A stretch of 36,673 nucleotides of DNA from positions 1-36,673 of the forward strand of contig JAFEER010000016.1 in the NCBI GenBank assembly GCA_018240985.1, given 5' to 3'. Positions 8,021 to 16,466 of the stretch are shown here, piece after piece; positions within the stretch are counted from its first letter, which is position 1; every line of letters starts with the position of its first letter. The notes below the pieces were generated by a model. It made no database searches and was not told where the DNA came from. It saw only the letters and a list, made by a program, of their open reading frames with translations. The position numbers and the translations under genes were made by a program. The DNA is from Pseudomonadota bacterium. Its GTDB lineage: Bacteria; Pseudomonadota; Gammaproteobacteria; Burkholderiales; Burkholderiaceae_C.

Positions 8021-8605
8021 TCAAGGGCCACTCGCCCAGCAACTCGTAAGGGCCCCGGAGCCGCGCCGGTTGTGCAGCAGCACGAAGCGATCCACCGTCC
8101 AGGCCAGCGGCGCCACGGCCTGCTGGAGCACGGCCTGGCGGCTGTAGCACAGCGTCATGTGCGGCGTGATGGGCGGGATCTGCTGCCCTGGCACTTCGGG
8201 CCAGAGCGCCGCATGCAAGGCCTCATACAGCCGGACAAAACCCACTTGCGCCGCGCCGGGCGCACACAGCACGCAGGGGCGCTTGGCCCGTGGGGCGCGC
8301 GCAAAGCTCAGCACCTGGTCAAAGCGCAGCTCGAATGGCGCAACCCGCACCCGCGCCGCCGCGCCGCGTGCCCAGGCCAGCTGGCGCTCTGACAGCGTGG
8401 CCTCCCAGCCCAGCGACAGCAGCGTGGCATGCAGGCGTTCGGTACGCACCTGGCCGTTGAGGGCGTAGCGTGCAATGAGCGACCGCGCCATGTCCGTAGC
8501 CGCGCCGCGCACGGCCGCGTCCGGCAGCACCGCAAAAAACAAATGGTGCTCAAGCGGCGGCTGCGCGGGCCTGGCTTGCCCGGGTGGCGCTCGATGGGTC
8601 TGCAT
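8021..8605 (-). CDS. thpR: 2'-5' RNA ligase / ThpR family protein
   Basis: The 194-residue protein carries the two HxTx motifs of the 2H phosphoesterase superfamily: HATL in RLHATLLSLGW and HMTL in PHMTLCYS. LFFAVLPD at the N-terminus is the usual first strand. Members hydrolyse or ligate 2',5' or cyclic phosphodiesters in RNA; the E. coli homologue ThpR acts as an RNA 2',3'-cyclic phosphodiesterase. The ATG at 8605 is used; a GTG three codons upstream (8614) is an alternative. The gene ends 55 bases before the next minus-strand start. Confidence 0.85.
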   Translation of the reverse strand: MQTHRAPPGQARPAQPPLEHHLFFAVLPDAAVRGAATDMARSLIARYALNGQVRTERLHATLLSLGWEATLSERQLAWARGAAARVRVAPFELRFDQVLSFARAPRAKRPCVLCAPGAAQVGFVRLYEALHAALWPEVPGQQIPPITPHMTLCYSRQAVLQQAVAPLAWTVDRFVLLHNRRGSGALTSCWASGP

Positions 8606-8715
8606 GCGCGCCACTGTAGCCTGGCGGCTTTACCGCAATGGCAAAAGTGCCTGCGCGCCTGCCAGACCACCAAGCGGCAGGCTCTTACACTGCCGCGTTT
8701 TCAAATCATTTGCCC

Positions 8716-9537
8716 ATGGATCGCATGCTGCAACTTGGCCCCCTGGCGCTGCCCTGGGGGCTGCTCATCCTGCTGGCCGGCTGGCAGCTGGGCAACCTGC
8801 TGCATGAGCGCCTGTCGGCACGCCGCGGCCTGGCGCCCGGCCCGCATGCCTGGCGTCTCACGCTGGCTGCCCTGCTGGCGGCGCGCCTGGGCTTTGTGCT
8901 GCGCTACCCGGCCGAATACGGCGCCGCACCCTGGTCGGTGCTCGATATCCGGGACGGCGGCTGGCAACCCTGGGCCGGCCTGGGCGCCGCGCTGCTCTAT
9001 GTGGCGGTGCTGTGGCTGCGGCGCAGCGCCTGGCGCCGGCCTGTGGCCGCCGGTGTTGCCATGTTCACGGCCGCATGGCTTGCCGGCCAGGTGCTGCTGC
9101 TGGCCACCGCCCCGGCCACAACGGCCGGCCTGCCCGATTGGCGCGGCCTGGCCCTGGACGCGCGCCCCATCGCCCTGCCCGAGCTGCGCGGCCAGCCCGT
9201 GGTGCTGAACCTGTGGGCCAGCTGGTGCCCGCCCTGCCGGCGCGAAATGCCGGTGCTGCTGCAGGCGCGCGGGGAACAGACCGGGGTGCGCTTTCTGTGG
9301 GCCAACCAGGGGGAGTCTGCCGAAATCGTCGCACGCTTTGCCGATCGGCAAGGCCTGCCCGCGGCCGATGTGCTGCTGGACACCGAGTCACGCCTGGGCC
9401 GCGGCCTGGGCCACAGCGCGCTGCCCACCACGCTGTTCTATGACGCCCAGGGCCGGCTGCAGGCCGTGCGCGCCGGTGAACTGTCGGCCGGCTCACTGGC
9501 GCATCACCTGGCGCAGATCACGGCCCCCAGTCCGTGA
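8716..9537 (+). CDS. TlpA-like thiol:disulfide oxidoreductase fused to an Lgt-like membrane domain
   Basis: This 273-residue protein has an N-terminal half (about 1-135) with about four membrane helices. These include AALLAARLGFVLRYPAEY...LDIRDGGWQPWAG, which resembles part of prolipoprotein diacylglyceryl transferase. The C-terminal half (about 140-273) is a thioredoxin-like TlpA/ResA domain with the active site WASWCPPCRREMP and the cis-Pro loop ALPTTLFYD. The thioredoxin part should face the periplasm and reduce or isomerise disulfides. No lgt catalytic set is complete here, so the membrane part is probably only a scaffold. The start at 8716 gives a normal membrane-protein N-terminus. Confidence 0.8.
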   Translation: MDRMLQLGPLALPWGLLILLAGWQLGNLLHERLSARRGLAPGPHAWRLTLAALLAARLGFVLRYPAEYGAAPWSVLDIRDGGWQPWAGLGAALLYVAVLWLRRSAWRRPVAAGVAMFTAAWLAGQVLLLATAPATTAGLPDWRGLALDARPIALPELRGQPVVLNLWASWCPPCRREMPVLLQARGEQTGVRFLWANQGESAEIVARFADRQGLPAADVLLDTESRLGRGLGHSALPTTLFYDAQGRLQAVRAGELSAGSLAHHLAQITAPSP

Positions 9538-9568
9538 CGGCTTCGCCGGCATGGGCACCGCTGGCGGG

Positions 9569-10147
9569 CTATTTGCCGTCGCCAAAGCGCTCCAGCAGCC
9601 CGCCGCGGTTGCCTTCCACCGCCAAGGGTTTGCCGCTGGCGGACTCCACCGCCGAGAGGAAGTAGCTCATCGACTCCACCGCCCGGCCACGCTGCTCGCC
9701 GCTGTTGAGCGTCTCGTCCACGCTGCGCCCATCGGCCGTGTAGACGCGCACCCAGCTGCGCGCGGCATAGGCCAGCTGCGCAATCAGATTGAGTGGCACG
9801 TCGAACGCCGTGGCCGGAAAGCCAAGCTCGGGCGCGGCGCTGCTTGAACGCGAGCGCACCCGCACCACTTGGTTGATACCCACGTGGAAGTCGGCACCCG
9901 TCACCTCGGCTTTCTGGTAAGGCAGCCCCACCATCAGCACCGCCTGGCCGGCCTTGGCGCTGCTCCAGCTGGCGGCCAGCACGGGGCATTGTGTGCGCGA
10001 GCAGACGGCGCCCGCGGGCGCCACGGCCACGGTCTTGTGGCCGTCCTCGGCCACCCCCTGGGTGACCTCCGGCACCAGACTTTTCTGACTGGCGCAGCCC
10101 GCGAGCATCAAAACGCCAACCACACCCAAGAGCCGCAACAATTGCAT
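9569..10147 (-). CDS. Hypothetical lipoprotein
   Basis: The protein has 192 residues. The start MQLLRLLGVVGVLMLAGC shows a lipoprotein signal with lipobox LAGC (Cys 18). The mature part has two cysteines (CSRTQC) and beta-rich segments such as INQVVRVRSRSSS and RSWVRVYTADGRSVDETL. No named domain is recognised. The ATG at 10147 has AGGAG eight bases upstream; a GTG at 10156 overlaps that site and is unlikely. It is divergent from ppk across about 340 bases and convergent with the TlpA-like gene. Confidence 0.75.
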   Translation of the reverse strand: MQLLRLLGVVGVLMLAGCASQKSLVPEVTQGVAEDGHKTVAVAPAGAVCSRTQCPVLAASWSSAKAGQAVLMVGLPYQKAEVTGADFHVGINQVVRVRSRSSSAAPELGFPATAFDVPLNLIAQLAYAARSWVRVYTADGRSVDETLNSGEQRGRAVESMSYFLSAVESASGKPLAVEGNRGGLLERFGDGK

Positions 10148-10415
10148 CAAGATCACTCCTCATCCACGCTGTACAGGCCGCGCCGGTGCCACACATGGGG
10201 CGACATCATGAACCCGCCGCATCCAGACTGCCGGCAGCCCGGCACTGAAGGGCAAAGTGGCATTGCCGATCGTGGGAACACCCAAGCGCATTGACCTTGC
10301 ATTATCGGGCGACAGGTCTCGCGCGGCAGCCCCCGGCTGTGCAGCCATTGCGACCTCGCAAGCAAAGCACGGCTGCTTCCAGGGGCCCGCACTGCGCCAG
10401 CGGCCCTTCTCGCTG

Positions 10416-10459
10416 CGTCATGCAACCGTCATCACACTGTCACACAGCGTTTCGATACT
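10416..10459 (+). promoter_or_regulatory. Pho box (three 11-bp repeats) and -10 of ppk
   Basis: Three contiguous 11-mers read CGTCATGCAAC (10416), CGTCATCACAC (10427) and TGTCACACAGC (10438), the PhoB half-site pattern TGTCAN6. A -10-like GATACT follows at 10454-10459 with the usual spacing of about ten bases after the last TGTCAC. It lies 29 bases before the ppk ATG. The rest of the 10148-10415 gap shows nothing else that I can name. Confidence 0.75.
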
Positions 10460-10487
10460 GCGGCGGTCGCCCACTGCCGCAGTTTCC

Positions 10488-12737
10488 ATGTCGTCCTTCA
10501 CGCCCACCAAGACCGAGCCACCCGTTGACGCTCTCCAGGGTGGCGATACCGTCCCCGCCTTGGCCGAACCGGCGCCCATTGAGGCTGTTGAGCCTGTTGA
10601 GCCGATTGAACCCATTGCGCTCGATGCTCCCATTGAGTCCATCGCGCCCATAGAGCCCGAACTCCCGGCGCCGGCACCAGCCGCAGCGCTGCAGCTCCTG
10701 GATCGCGACCACAGCATCCTGGCCTTCAACGAACGGGTGTTCGACTGGGCCCGGCGCAGCGACGTGCCCCTGCTCGAACGCCTGCGCTATCTGTGCATCG
10801 TCTCCTCGAACCTGGACGAATTTTTTGAGGTGCGTACCGCGCCGCACATCACCGCAGCGCAGAACGGCGATACCAAGGGCATCTATACCCAGGCCAGCTT
10901 CGAGGCCCTGATGGCCAGCGCACAAAGCCTGGTGGCGCGTCAGTACCAGCTCTACAACGAGGCCCTGGCCCCGGCCCTGGCGGCCGAGGGCCTGCGCGTC
11001 GTGTCGCACGGCCAGCGCACGGCCGAGCAGCGCCGCTGGGTGCAGGAGTACTTCGCGCGCGAAGTACGCCCGCTGCTGGTGCCCGTGGGGCTGGATCCGG
11101 CCCACCCGTTTCCCATGGTGGCCAACAAGACGCTCAACTTCATCGTGCGCCTCAAGGGCCAGGACGCCTTTGGCCGCGACAACGAGATCGCCATCGTGCG
11201 CGTCCCGCGCGTCATGCCGCGCGTCATCCGCATGCCGGCGCGCGTGGCGCCCAAGGAATCGCTGTTCGTGCTGCTCTCCAGCGTCATCCGCGCACACCTG
11301 GCCGACCTGTTCCCCGGGCGCGAGGTCAGCGAGTATTCACAGTTTCGCGTCACGCGCCATTCCGAGCTGGCGGTGGACGAGGACGATGTGAAAAACCTGC
11401 GCACCGCCCTGCGCCAGGGCCTGCAGCAGCGCAACTACGGCCAGGCCGTGCGCCTGGAGGTATCGGCCAGCTGCTCGCGCTTTCTGGCCGACTTTCTGCA
11501 AACCCAGTTCGTCCTGCCGCCGCAGGCGCTGTTTCGCGTGCACGGGCCGGTGAACCTGGTGCGCCTGGCGCAGCTGGTGGATCTGGCCGACCGTCCCGCG
11601 CTGCTGTTCCCTGCCTGGCAGGGCGCCTGGCCGCAGGGCCTGGCGGCGGGCCAGCCCATCCTGGAGCGGCTGCGCGAGCGGGACATTCTGCTGCACCACC
11701 CCTTCGAGACTTTCGACGCGGTGCTCGCCTTTCTGCGCGAGGCCGTGTACGACCCCGACGTGCTGGTCATCAAGCAAACCATTTACCGCACCGGCGCCGA
11801 CTCGGCGCTGATGGAACTGTTGCGCGAAGCCGTGCGCCGTGGCAAGGAGGTCATGGCCGTGGTGGAGCTCAAGGCACGCTTTGACGAAGAGGCCAACATC
11901 AACTGGGCCGAGGCCCTGGAGTCCATGGGCGCGCAAGTGGTCTATGGCGTGGTCGGCCTCAAGACGCACGCCAAGATGCTGCTGGTCACGCGCCGCGAAG
12001 GCAAGGGCCTGCGCCGCTACGGGCATCTGTCCACGGGCAACTACAACCCGCGCACGGCAAGGCTTTACACCGACCTGGGGCTGCTGACCGCCAACGAGAG
12101 CATCACCGCCGACATGGACGGTGTCTTCAACCATCTGGCCAGCCAAAACCGGCCGCCCAGGCTGCGCCAGCTCATGCTGGCGCCCTTCTACCTGCAGCAG
12201 CGCATGCTGGACAAGATTGCCGCCGTGGGCCAGGCGGCGCAGGCCGGGCAGCATGCGCGCATCGTCGCCAAGATGAACGCGCTCACCGACGAAGCCCTGG
12301 TGCTGGCCCTGGTGCGCGCCGGCCAGCAGGGGGCGCGCATTGACCTCATCGTGCGCGGCGCATGCACGCTGCCGGCGCAGCTCGACGGCGTGACCGGCAA
12401 CATCCGCGTGCGCTCCATCATCGGGCGCTTTCTGGAACACACGCGGGTGTTCTATTTTGCTGCGGGCGAGCAGGAAGACCTGTACCTCTCCAGCGCCGAC
12501 TGGATGAACCGCAACATGATGCGCCGCGTAGAGCTGGCCTGGCCGGTGCACGACCCGCAGCTACGCCAGCGCATCATCGACGAATGCCTGGTGGCCTACC
12601 TGCGCGACGATCGCGACGCCTGGAGCCAGCAACCCGACGGCCGCTACAACGCGCCTGCACGCCCCGCCAATGGCAAGGGCGCGCAGGCGGCGCTGATGGC
12701 GCGCTACAGCCCTGATTCACGCAAGAAACGCAAATGA
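10488..12737 (+). CDS. ppk1: Polyphosphate kinase 1
   Basis: This 749-residue protein is a PPK1. The N-terminal domain starts at LLDRDHSILAFNERVFDWA (about 64). The two PLD-like catalytic domains include YGVVGLKTHAKMLLVTRREG, the active-site histidine in YGHLSTGNYNPRTARLYTD, and the second conserved His in GRFLEHTRVFYF. It makes polyphosphate reversibly from ATP. It is longer than typical PPK1 (about 690) because of a 60-residue low-complexity leader rich in EPVEPIEPI-type repeats. An upstream Pho box suggests induction by phosphate starvation. The frame extends further upstream, but ATG 10488 is the first plausible start after the promoter. sixA overlaps its stop by four bases. Confidence 0.95.
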   Translation: MSSFTPTKTEPPVDALQGGDTVPALAEPAPIEAVEPVEPIEPIALDAPIESIAPIEPELPAPAPAAALQLLDRDHSILAFNERVFDWARRSDVPLLERLRYLCIVSSNLDEFFEVRTAPHITAAQNGDTKGIYTQASFEALMASAQSLVARQYQLYNEALAPALAAEGLRVVSHGQRTAEQRRWVQEYFAREVRPLLVPVGLDPAHPFPMVANKTLNFIVRLKGQDAFGRDNEIAIVRVPRVMPRVIRMPARVAPKESLFVLLSSVIRAHLADLFPGREVSEYSQFRVTRHSELAVDEDDVKNLRTALRQGLQQRNYGQAVRLEVSASCSRFLADFLQTQFVLPPQALFRVHGPVNLVRLAQLVDLADRPALLFPAWQGAWPQGLAAGQPILERLRERDILLHHPFETFDAVLAFLREAVYDPDVLVIKQTIYRTGADSALMELLREAVRRGKEVMAVVELKARFDEEANINWAEALESMGAQVVYGVVGLKTHAKMLLVTRREGKGLRRYGHLSTGNYNPRTARLYTDLGLLTANESITADMDGVFNHLASQNRPPRLRQLMLAPFYLQQRMLDKIAAVGQAAQAGQHARIVAKMNALTDEALVLALVRAGQQGARIDLIVRGACTLPAQLDGVTGNIRVRSIIGRFLEHTRVFYFAAGEQEDLYLSSADWMNRNMMRRVELAWPVHDPQLRQRIIDECLVAYLRDDRDAWSQQPDGRYNAPARPANGKGAQAALMARYSPDSRKKRK

Positions 12738-13198
12738 TGGACTTGATCTTATGGCGCCACGCCGAGGCCTACGACGCCGAGGAAGGCCAGGACGACCTGC
12801 TGCGCACCCTGACGGCGCGCGGCGAAAAGCAGGCCGCGCGCATGGCGGTCTGGCTCGATCGCCAGCTGCCCCAGGGGCTGCGCGTGCTGGCCAGCCCGGC
12901 ACGGCGCACCCAGCAGACGGCGCAGGCATTGGGGCGCAAGTTCAAGATGCGCGCCGAGCTGCTGCCCAACGGCAGTCCGGCCGATCTGCTGGAGCTCGCC
13001 CGCTGGCCCGAAGGGCGCGGCGCCGTGCTGGTGGTGGGCCACCAGCCCATGCTGGGGCAAACGGCAGCGCAGCTTCTGGGTGTGCAGGGGCACGAATGCA
13101 AGCTGCGCAAAGGCGCCGTGTGGTGGCTGCGCCGGCGCGAGCGCCAGGGAGAACACCAGACGGTTCTGCTGGCAGCCCTGTCGCCGGACTATTTGTAG
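12734..13198 (+). CDS. sixA: Phosphohistidine phosphatase SixA
   Basis: This 154-residue histidine phosphatase has the RHG-type motif LWRHAEA (nucleophile H9), SPARRTQQTA (about 54-63) and the second catalytic histidine in VVGHQPMLG (H103). SixA dephosphorylates phosphohistidine in phosphotransfer proteins. The ATG overlaps the ppk stop (ATGA), so the two are translationally coupled. This coupling to ppk suggests a role in phosphate or polyphosphate signalling here, but that is inference. A strong terminator follows. Confidence 0.9.
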   Translation: MMDLILWRHAEAYDAEEGQDDLLRTLTARGEKQAARMAVWLDRQLPQGLRVLASPARRTQQTAQALGRKFKMRAELLPNGSPADLLELARWPEGRGAVLVVGHQPMLGQTAAQLLGVQGHECKLRKGAVWWLRRRERQGEHQTVLLAALSPDYL

Positions 13199-13215
13199 GG
13201 CGCCAGAAAACGCAG

Positions 13216-13250
13216 GCGCCGCAATGCCGAAGCAGCATTGCGGCGCTTTT
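13216..13250 (+). terminator. Rho-independent terminator of ppk-sixA
   Basis: A 12-bp stem GCGCCGCAATGC/GCATTGCGGCGC with a seven-base loop is followed by TTTT, 17 bases after the sixA stop. Confidence 0.9.
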
Positions 13251-13261
13251 CTTGTTGGTAG

Positions 13262-13318
13262 AAACTATTGTTTTGATAGCTATTTGCGCCTGATGGATAA
13301 GCGCTACAGCCAAAAAAT
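13262..13318 (-). repeat. Dispersed repeat copy downstream of sixA
   Basis: The sequence reads ...TTTTGATAGCTATTTGCGCCTGATGGATAAGCGCTACAGCC... It is a member of the GATAGCTnnnnGCGC family listed at 6104. It is intergenic, right after the sixA terminator. Confidence 0.6.
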
Positions 13319-13365
13319 CACCTGATTTTTGTAACGACTCAGCTTCGCAGCACGCGCCCCGCCAA

Positions 13366-13445
13366 ATCCAGCCGGCAAGATGCCGGCGCTCCCAGCAGAC
13401 CTATCAACGCACGCGCCTGGAAGCGCCGGCGTCCCGCCGGCCAGT
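13366..13445. repeat. Partial copy of the GCCGGCAAGATGCCGGC hairpin repeat
   Basis: GCCGGCAAGATGCCGGCGCTCC is followed by GCGCCGGCGTCCCGCCGGC. The first hairpin (7-bp stem, AGA loop) is identical to the one in the larger repeats at 20740, 23822, 24100 and 36500. Confidence 0.6.
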
Positions 13446-13500
13446 GAGTCAGAGACTGAGTAGTTACTGATCTTTAATATGCCTCAGATCAGGCCGCGAG

Positions 13501-13591
13501 CCCTCACCCCTGCCCTCTCCCAGAGGGGAGAGGGAGTAAAGCCAGCGCGGCCGATCGCCCTCGCCCCTCTGGGAGAGGGGAGGGGTGAGGG
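13501..13591. repeat. Extragenic palindrome with 28-bp inverted arms
   Basis: The left arm (13501-13528) starts CCCTCACCCC and ends CAGAGGGG. The right arm (13564-13591) is its reverse complement with a single mismatch. It is a REP/BIME-type structure between the convergent sixA and ppx genes; no open frame of interest is present in 13251-13624. Confidence 0.75.
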
Positions 13592-13624
13592 GCTTGCAGC
13601 GGTACGTACACAGGCAGCCAAAAG

Positions 13625-15103
13625 TCACTCAACAACTTCAAGCTCCCAGGGCGTGCGCTGCCAGTCCAGGCATTCCTCGCGCAGCAAATGCGCGGATTGG
13701 GGGTAGCGTGCGGCCCAGCCGGGGGGCAGTTGCAGGCTCAGGCGTTGCTGGCCGCTTTGCTGCAGTTGCAGGCCGGAGATGTCGGGATCGCGCCGCGCGT
13801 GGCATAGGGCCACGGCCAGGCGCAGGCAGGCCAGCTGCAAGGCAAATTGCGGACGGCTCCAGTCAAGCTCCAGCTTGCGCAGCTTGCCCCGGTGGCAGCG
13901 CAGCAACAGGCCCAGCTGCTGCAGCTCGGGCTGGGCAAAGCCCGGGGCGTCGGTGTGCTCCAGGATGTAGGCGCCGTGGCGGTGGTAGCCGCTGTGGGCG
14001 ATGCGCTGGCCAATCTCATGCAACTCGGCGGCCCAGGCCAGCTCATGCGCGGCCTGCTCGCGGCCCTGGGGGGCGGCCTGGGCAAACAGGCGGCTGGCCA
14101 CCTGCGCCACGCGCCGGGCCTGGGCAGCATCGACGGCAAAGCGCTGGGCCAGCGCGGCGACGGTGGCGCTGCGCTGGTCGGTATGCGGCGATTCGCGATC
14201 CAGCAGGTCGTAGAGTGCCCCCTGGCGCAGCGCGCCCTGGGCGACATGCAGGGTGTCGATGCGCAGCAAGTCCATCAGGGCGCGCAGCACGCTCACGCCG
14301 CCGCCAATCACGGGGCGGCGGTCATCTTTCAGGCCCGGCAGATCCACGCGGCTGGCATGGCCGGCGCGCAGCAGCTGCTGCTGCAGCCAGTCAAGATCGT
14401 GGCGTCGAATCACCCCGTGGCCGCGACCGCTGGCGGCCAGAATCTCCCCCACCGCGCCCACCGTGCCGGACGAGCCATAGGCCCGCTCCCAGCGCTTGGG
14501 AAGGTATACCACCAGGGCCTCATCCAGCACCGCCTGGGCCGCGGTTTCGGCGCGCAGGAATGCACGGGGCGTGAACTGCCCGTCGGCAAAGAACTCGGCG
14601 GACGAAGACACGCTGCCGACGCGAAACGAGGCCACTTCGTGCGCCTGGTACTGCTGGCCCAGGATGAGCTCGGTGGAGCGCCCGCCAATGTCGATCACCA
14701 GGCGCTTTTCGTCGGACTGCGGCAGCAGGTGGGCCACGCCCTGGTAGATCAGGCGCGCCTCTTCGGGGCCGGAGATGACCTCGATGGTGTGGCCCAGGAT
14801 GGCGCTGCCGCGCTCTATGAACTGTTCGCGGTTGTGCGCCTCGCGCAGGGTTTGCGTGGCCACGGCGCGCACCTGCTGCGGCGCAAAGCCGGCCAGGCGT
14901 TCGGCAAACCGGGCCAGGCAATCCCAGCCCCGCTGCATGGCATCGGGCGTCAGGTTGCGTTCGTCGTCCAGCCCACCGCCCAGACGCACGACTTCCTTGA
15001 GATATTCGACTCGCTGGATCTGGCCCCGCTCGTAGCGGGCGATTTCCACTCTGAAGCTGTTGGAGCCAAGGTCTACAGCGGCAATCAATGTTCCGTCTTG
15101 CAT
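13625..15103 (-). CDS. ppx: Exopolyphosphatase, Ppx/GppA family
   Basis: This 492-residue protein starts MQDGTLIAAVDLGSNSFRVEI, the ASKHA phosphate-1 loop. It contains ISGPEEARLIYQGV, the phosphate-2 loop VIDIGGRSTELILG, and the C-terminal HD-like helical domain with AWAAELHEIGQRIAHSGYHRHGAYI. It removes terminal phosphate from polyphosphate (or pppGpp). The Gly-rich loop has R in place of the common second G of GGGST, a variant within the family. It is divergent from pstS. The ATG at 15103 is preferred over an extended frame to 15178, which would overlap the Pho box. Confidence 0.93.
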   Translation of the reverse strand: MQDGTLIAAVDLGSNSFRVEIARYERGQIQRVEYLKEVVRLGGGLDDERNLTPDAMQRGWDCLARFAERLAGFAPQQVRAVATQTLREAHNREQFIERGSAILGHTIEVISGPEEARLIYQGVAHLLPQSDEKRLVIDIGGRSTELILGQQYQAHEVASFRVGSVSSSAEFFADGQFTPRAFLRAETAAQAVLDEALVVYLPKRWERAYGSSGTVGAVGEILAASGRGHGVIRRHDLDWLQQQLLRAGHASRVDLPGLKDDRRPVIGGGVSVLRALMDLLRIDTLHVAQGALRQGALYDLLDRESPHTDQRSATVAALAQRFAVDAAQARRVAQVASRLFAQAAPQGREQAAHELAWAAELHEIGQRIAHSGYHRHGAYILEHTDAPGFAQPELQQLGLLLRCHRGKLRKLELDWSRPQFALQLACLRLAVALCHARRDPDISGLQLQQSGQQRLSLQLPPGWAARYPQSAHLLREECLDWQRTPWELEVVE

Positions 15104-15175
15104 GCGGGAATGGGGGTCAAACAGTGCGGCGCAGCATAGCACCGGGGAAACATGCGAATCGCGCAGGGTAAAAGC

Positions 15176-15197
15176 CATTCATGACAATTTGGTGACT
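15176..15197 (-). promoter_or_regulatory. Putative Pho box of ppx
   Basis: Read on the minus strand, the site is two 11-mers AGTCACCAAAT-TGTCATGAATG, matching the PhoB half-site spacing. It is 73 bases upstream of the ppx start. A weak TACCCT at about the right distance could be the -10. Confidence 0.55.
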
Positions 15198-15251
15198 GAC
15201 CAACAAACCGCCTCCCGCCGCCTGGCGGCACCCATGACGGGCCGATCCCCA

Positions 15252-15284
15252 TGTCATGCAGCTGTCACAAACCGCCCCTACATT
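15252..15284 (+). promoter_or_regulatory. Pho box and -10 of the pst operon
   Basis: TGTCATGCAGC (15252) and TGTCACAAACC (15263) are adjacent 11-bp PhoB half-sites close to consensus. TACATT at 15279-15284 is a plausible -10. The site is 38-70 bases before the pstS ATG. Confidence 0.8.
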
Positions 15285-15321
15285 GCCAGTCATCCCTTTC
15301 AACCACCTTTGAAGGTATTTC

Positions 15322-16362
15322 ATGAAACTGAGCGTTTTGCGTGTTCTGGCTGCGACTTTGGTGTCGGCCTCCGTCCTGCCCCAAGCCCTGGCCCAGCAAG
15401 AAGCCACTGGTGCCGGCGCGAGCTTTCCGGCGCCGCTGTACTCCAAGTGGGCCGCCGACTACAACAAGGCCACGGGTGTGAAGATCAACTACCAGTCCGT
15501 CGGCTCGGGCGCTGGCTTGAAGCAGATCGAAGCCAGGACGGTGGACTTCGGCGCTTCCGACGCCCCCCTGAAGGACGAAGACCTCAAGGCCAAGGGCCTG
15601 GTGCAGTTTCCCACCGTCATCGGCGGCATCGTGCCCGTGATCAACGTGCAGGGCATCAAGCCCGGCGAGCTCAAGCTGAACGGCCAGGTGCTGGGCGACA
15701 TCTACCTGGGCAAGATCACCAAGTGGAACGACCCCGCCATCGCGGCCTTGAACCCCGGCCTGGCCCTGCCCGATGCCGCCATCGCCCCGGTGCGCCGCGC
15801 GGACGGCTCCGGCACCACCTTCGGCTTCACCAACTACCTGAGCAAGGTCAACGCCGAGTGGAAGGCCAAGGTGGGTGAAGGCACCGCCGTCAACTGGCCC
15901 ACCGGCGCCGGCGGCAAGGGCAACGAGGGCGTGGCCGCCTTCGTGGGCCGTCTGCCCAACTCCATCGGCTACGTCGAGTACGCCTACGTGAAGCAGAACA
16001 AGATGAACTACGCCATGCTGCAGAACGCTGCCGGCAACTTCGTCTCGCCCGACGACGGCAATTTCAAGGCTGCAGCCGCTGGTGCCGAGTGGCACAAGAG
16101 CTTCTACCAGATCCTGACCAACCAGCCTGGCAAGGACGCGTGGCCCATCACCTCGGCGACCTTCATCCTGATGAACAAGACCCAGGAAAAGCCCGCACAG
16201 GCCACCGCCTCGTTGAAGTTCTTCGAATGGGCCTACCAACAAGGCGACAAGACCGCCGCCGACCTGGACTACGTGCCCATGCCCGACAGCGTCAAGAAAA
16301 TCATCTACAAGTCCTGGAGCGACATCAAGGACACCGCCGGCAAGAGCGTGGCGCCCCACTGA
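15322..16362 (+). CDS. pstS: Phosphate ABC transporter substrate-binding protein
   Basis: The 346-residue precursor has a Sec signal peptide ([25 protein letters not shown], cleavage near 25). The mature PstS has the phosphate-binding segments [42 protein letters not shown] and [16 protein letters not shown]. It captures periplasmic phosphate for PstCAB. It is the first gene of pstSCAB-phoU-phoBR, behind a Pho box. The spacing to pstC is 104 bases. Confidence 0.96.
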   Translation: MKLSVLRVLAATLVSASVLPQALAQQEATGAGASFPAPLYSKWAADYNKATGVKINYQSVGSGAGLKQIEARTVDFGASDAPLKDEDLKAKGLVQFPTVIGGIVPVINVQGIKPGELKLNGQVLGDIYLGKITKWNDPAIAALNPGLALPDAAIAPVRRADGSGTTFGFTNYLSKVNAEWKAKVGEGTAVNWPTGAGGKGNEGVAAFVGRLPNSIGYVEYAYVKQNKMNYAMLQNAAGNFVSPDDGNFKAAAAGAEWHKSFYQILTNQPGKDAWPITSATFILMNKTQEKPAQATASLKFFEWAYQQGDKTAADLDYVPMPDSVKKIIYKSWSDIKDTAGKSVAPH

Positions 16363-16466
16363 TCCACCGGATCAACGCCCCGATCTGGCGACCACCGAGC
16401 TGAAAAGTGCCCACTACACTGCAGGTCAACCACGCCTCCGCATCTTCGGCGGGGCGTGGCACCACC

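Noticed and set aside
11337-12551. 404-residue open frame antisense to ppk
   Set aside because: Shadow of ppk; composition is His/Gln/Ala-rich, as usual for antisense frames in GC-rich DNA.
13847-15139. 430-residue open frame antisense to ppx
   Set aside because: It lies opposite a well defined ppx and has no motif or ribosome binding site.
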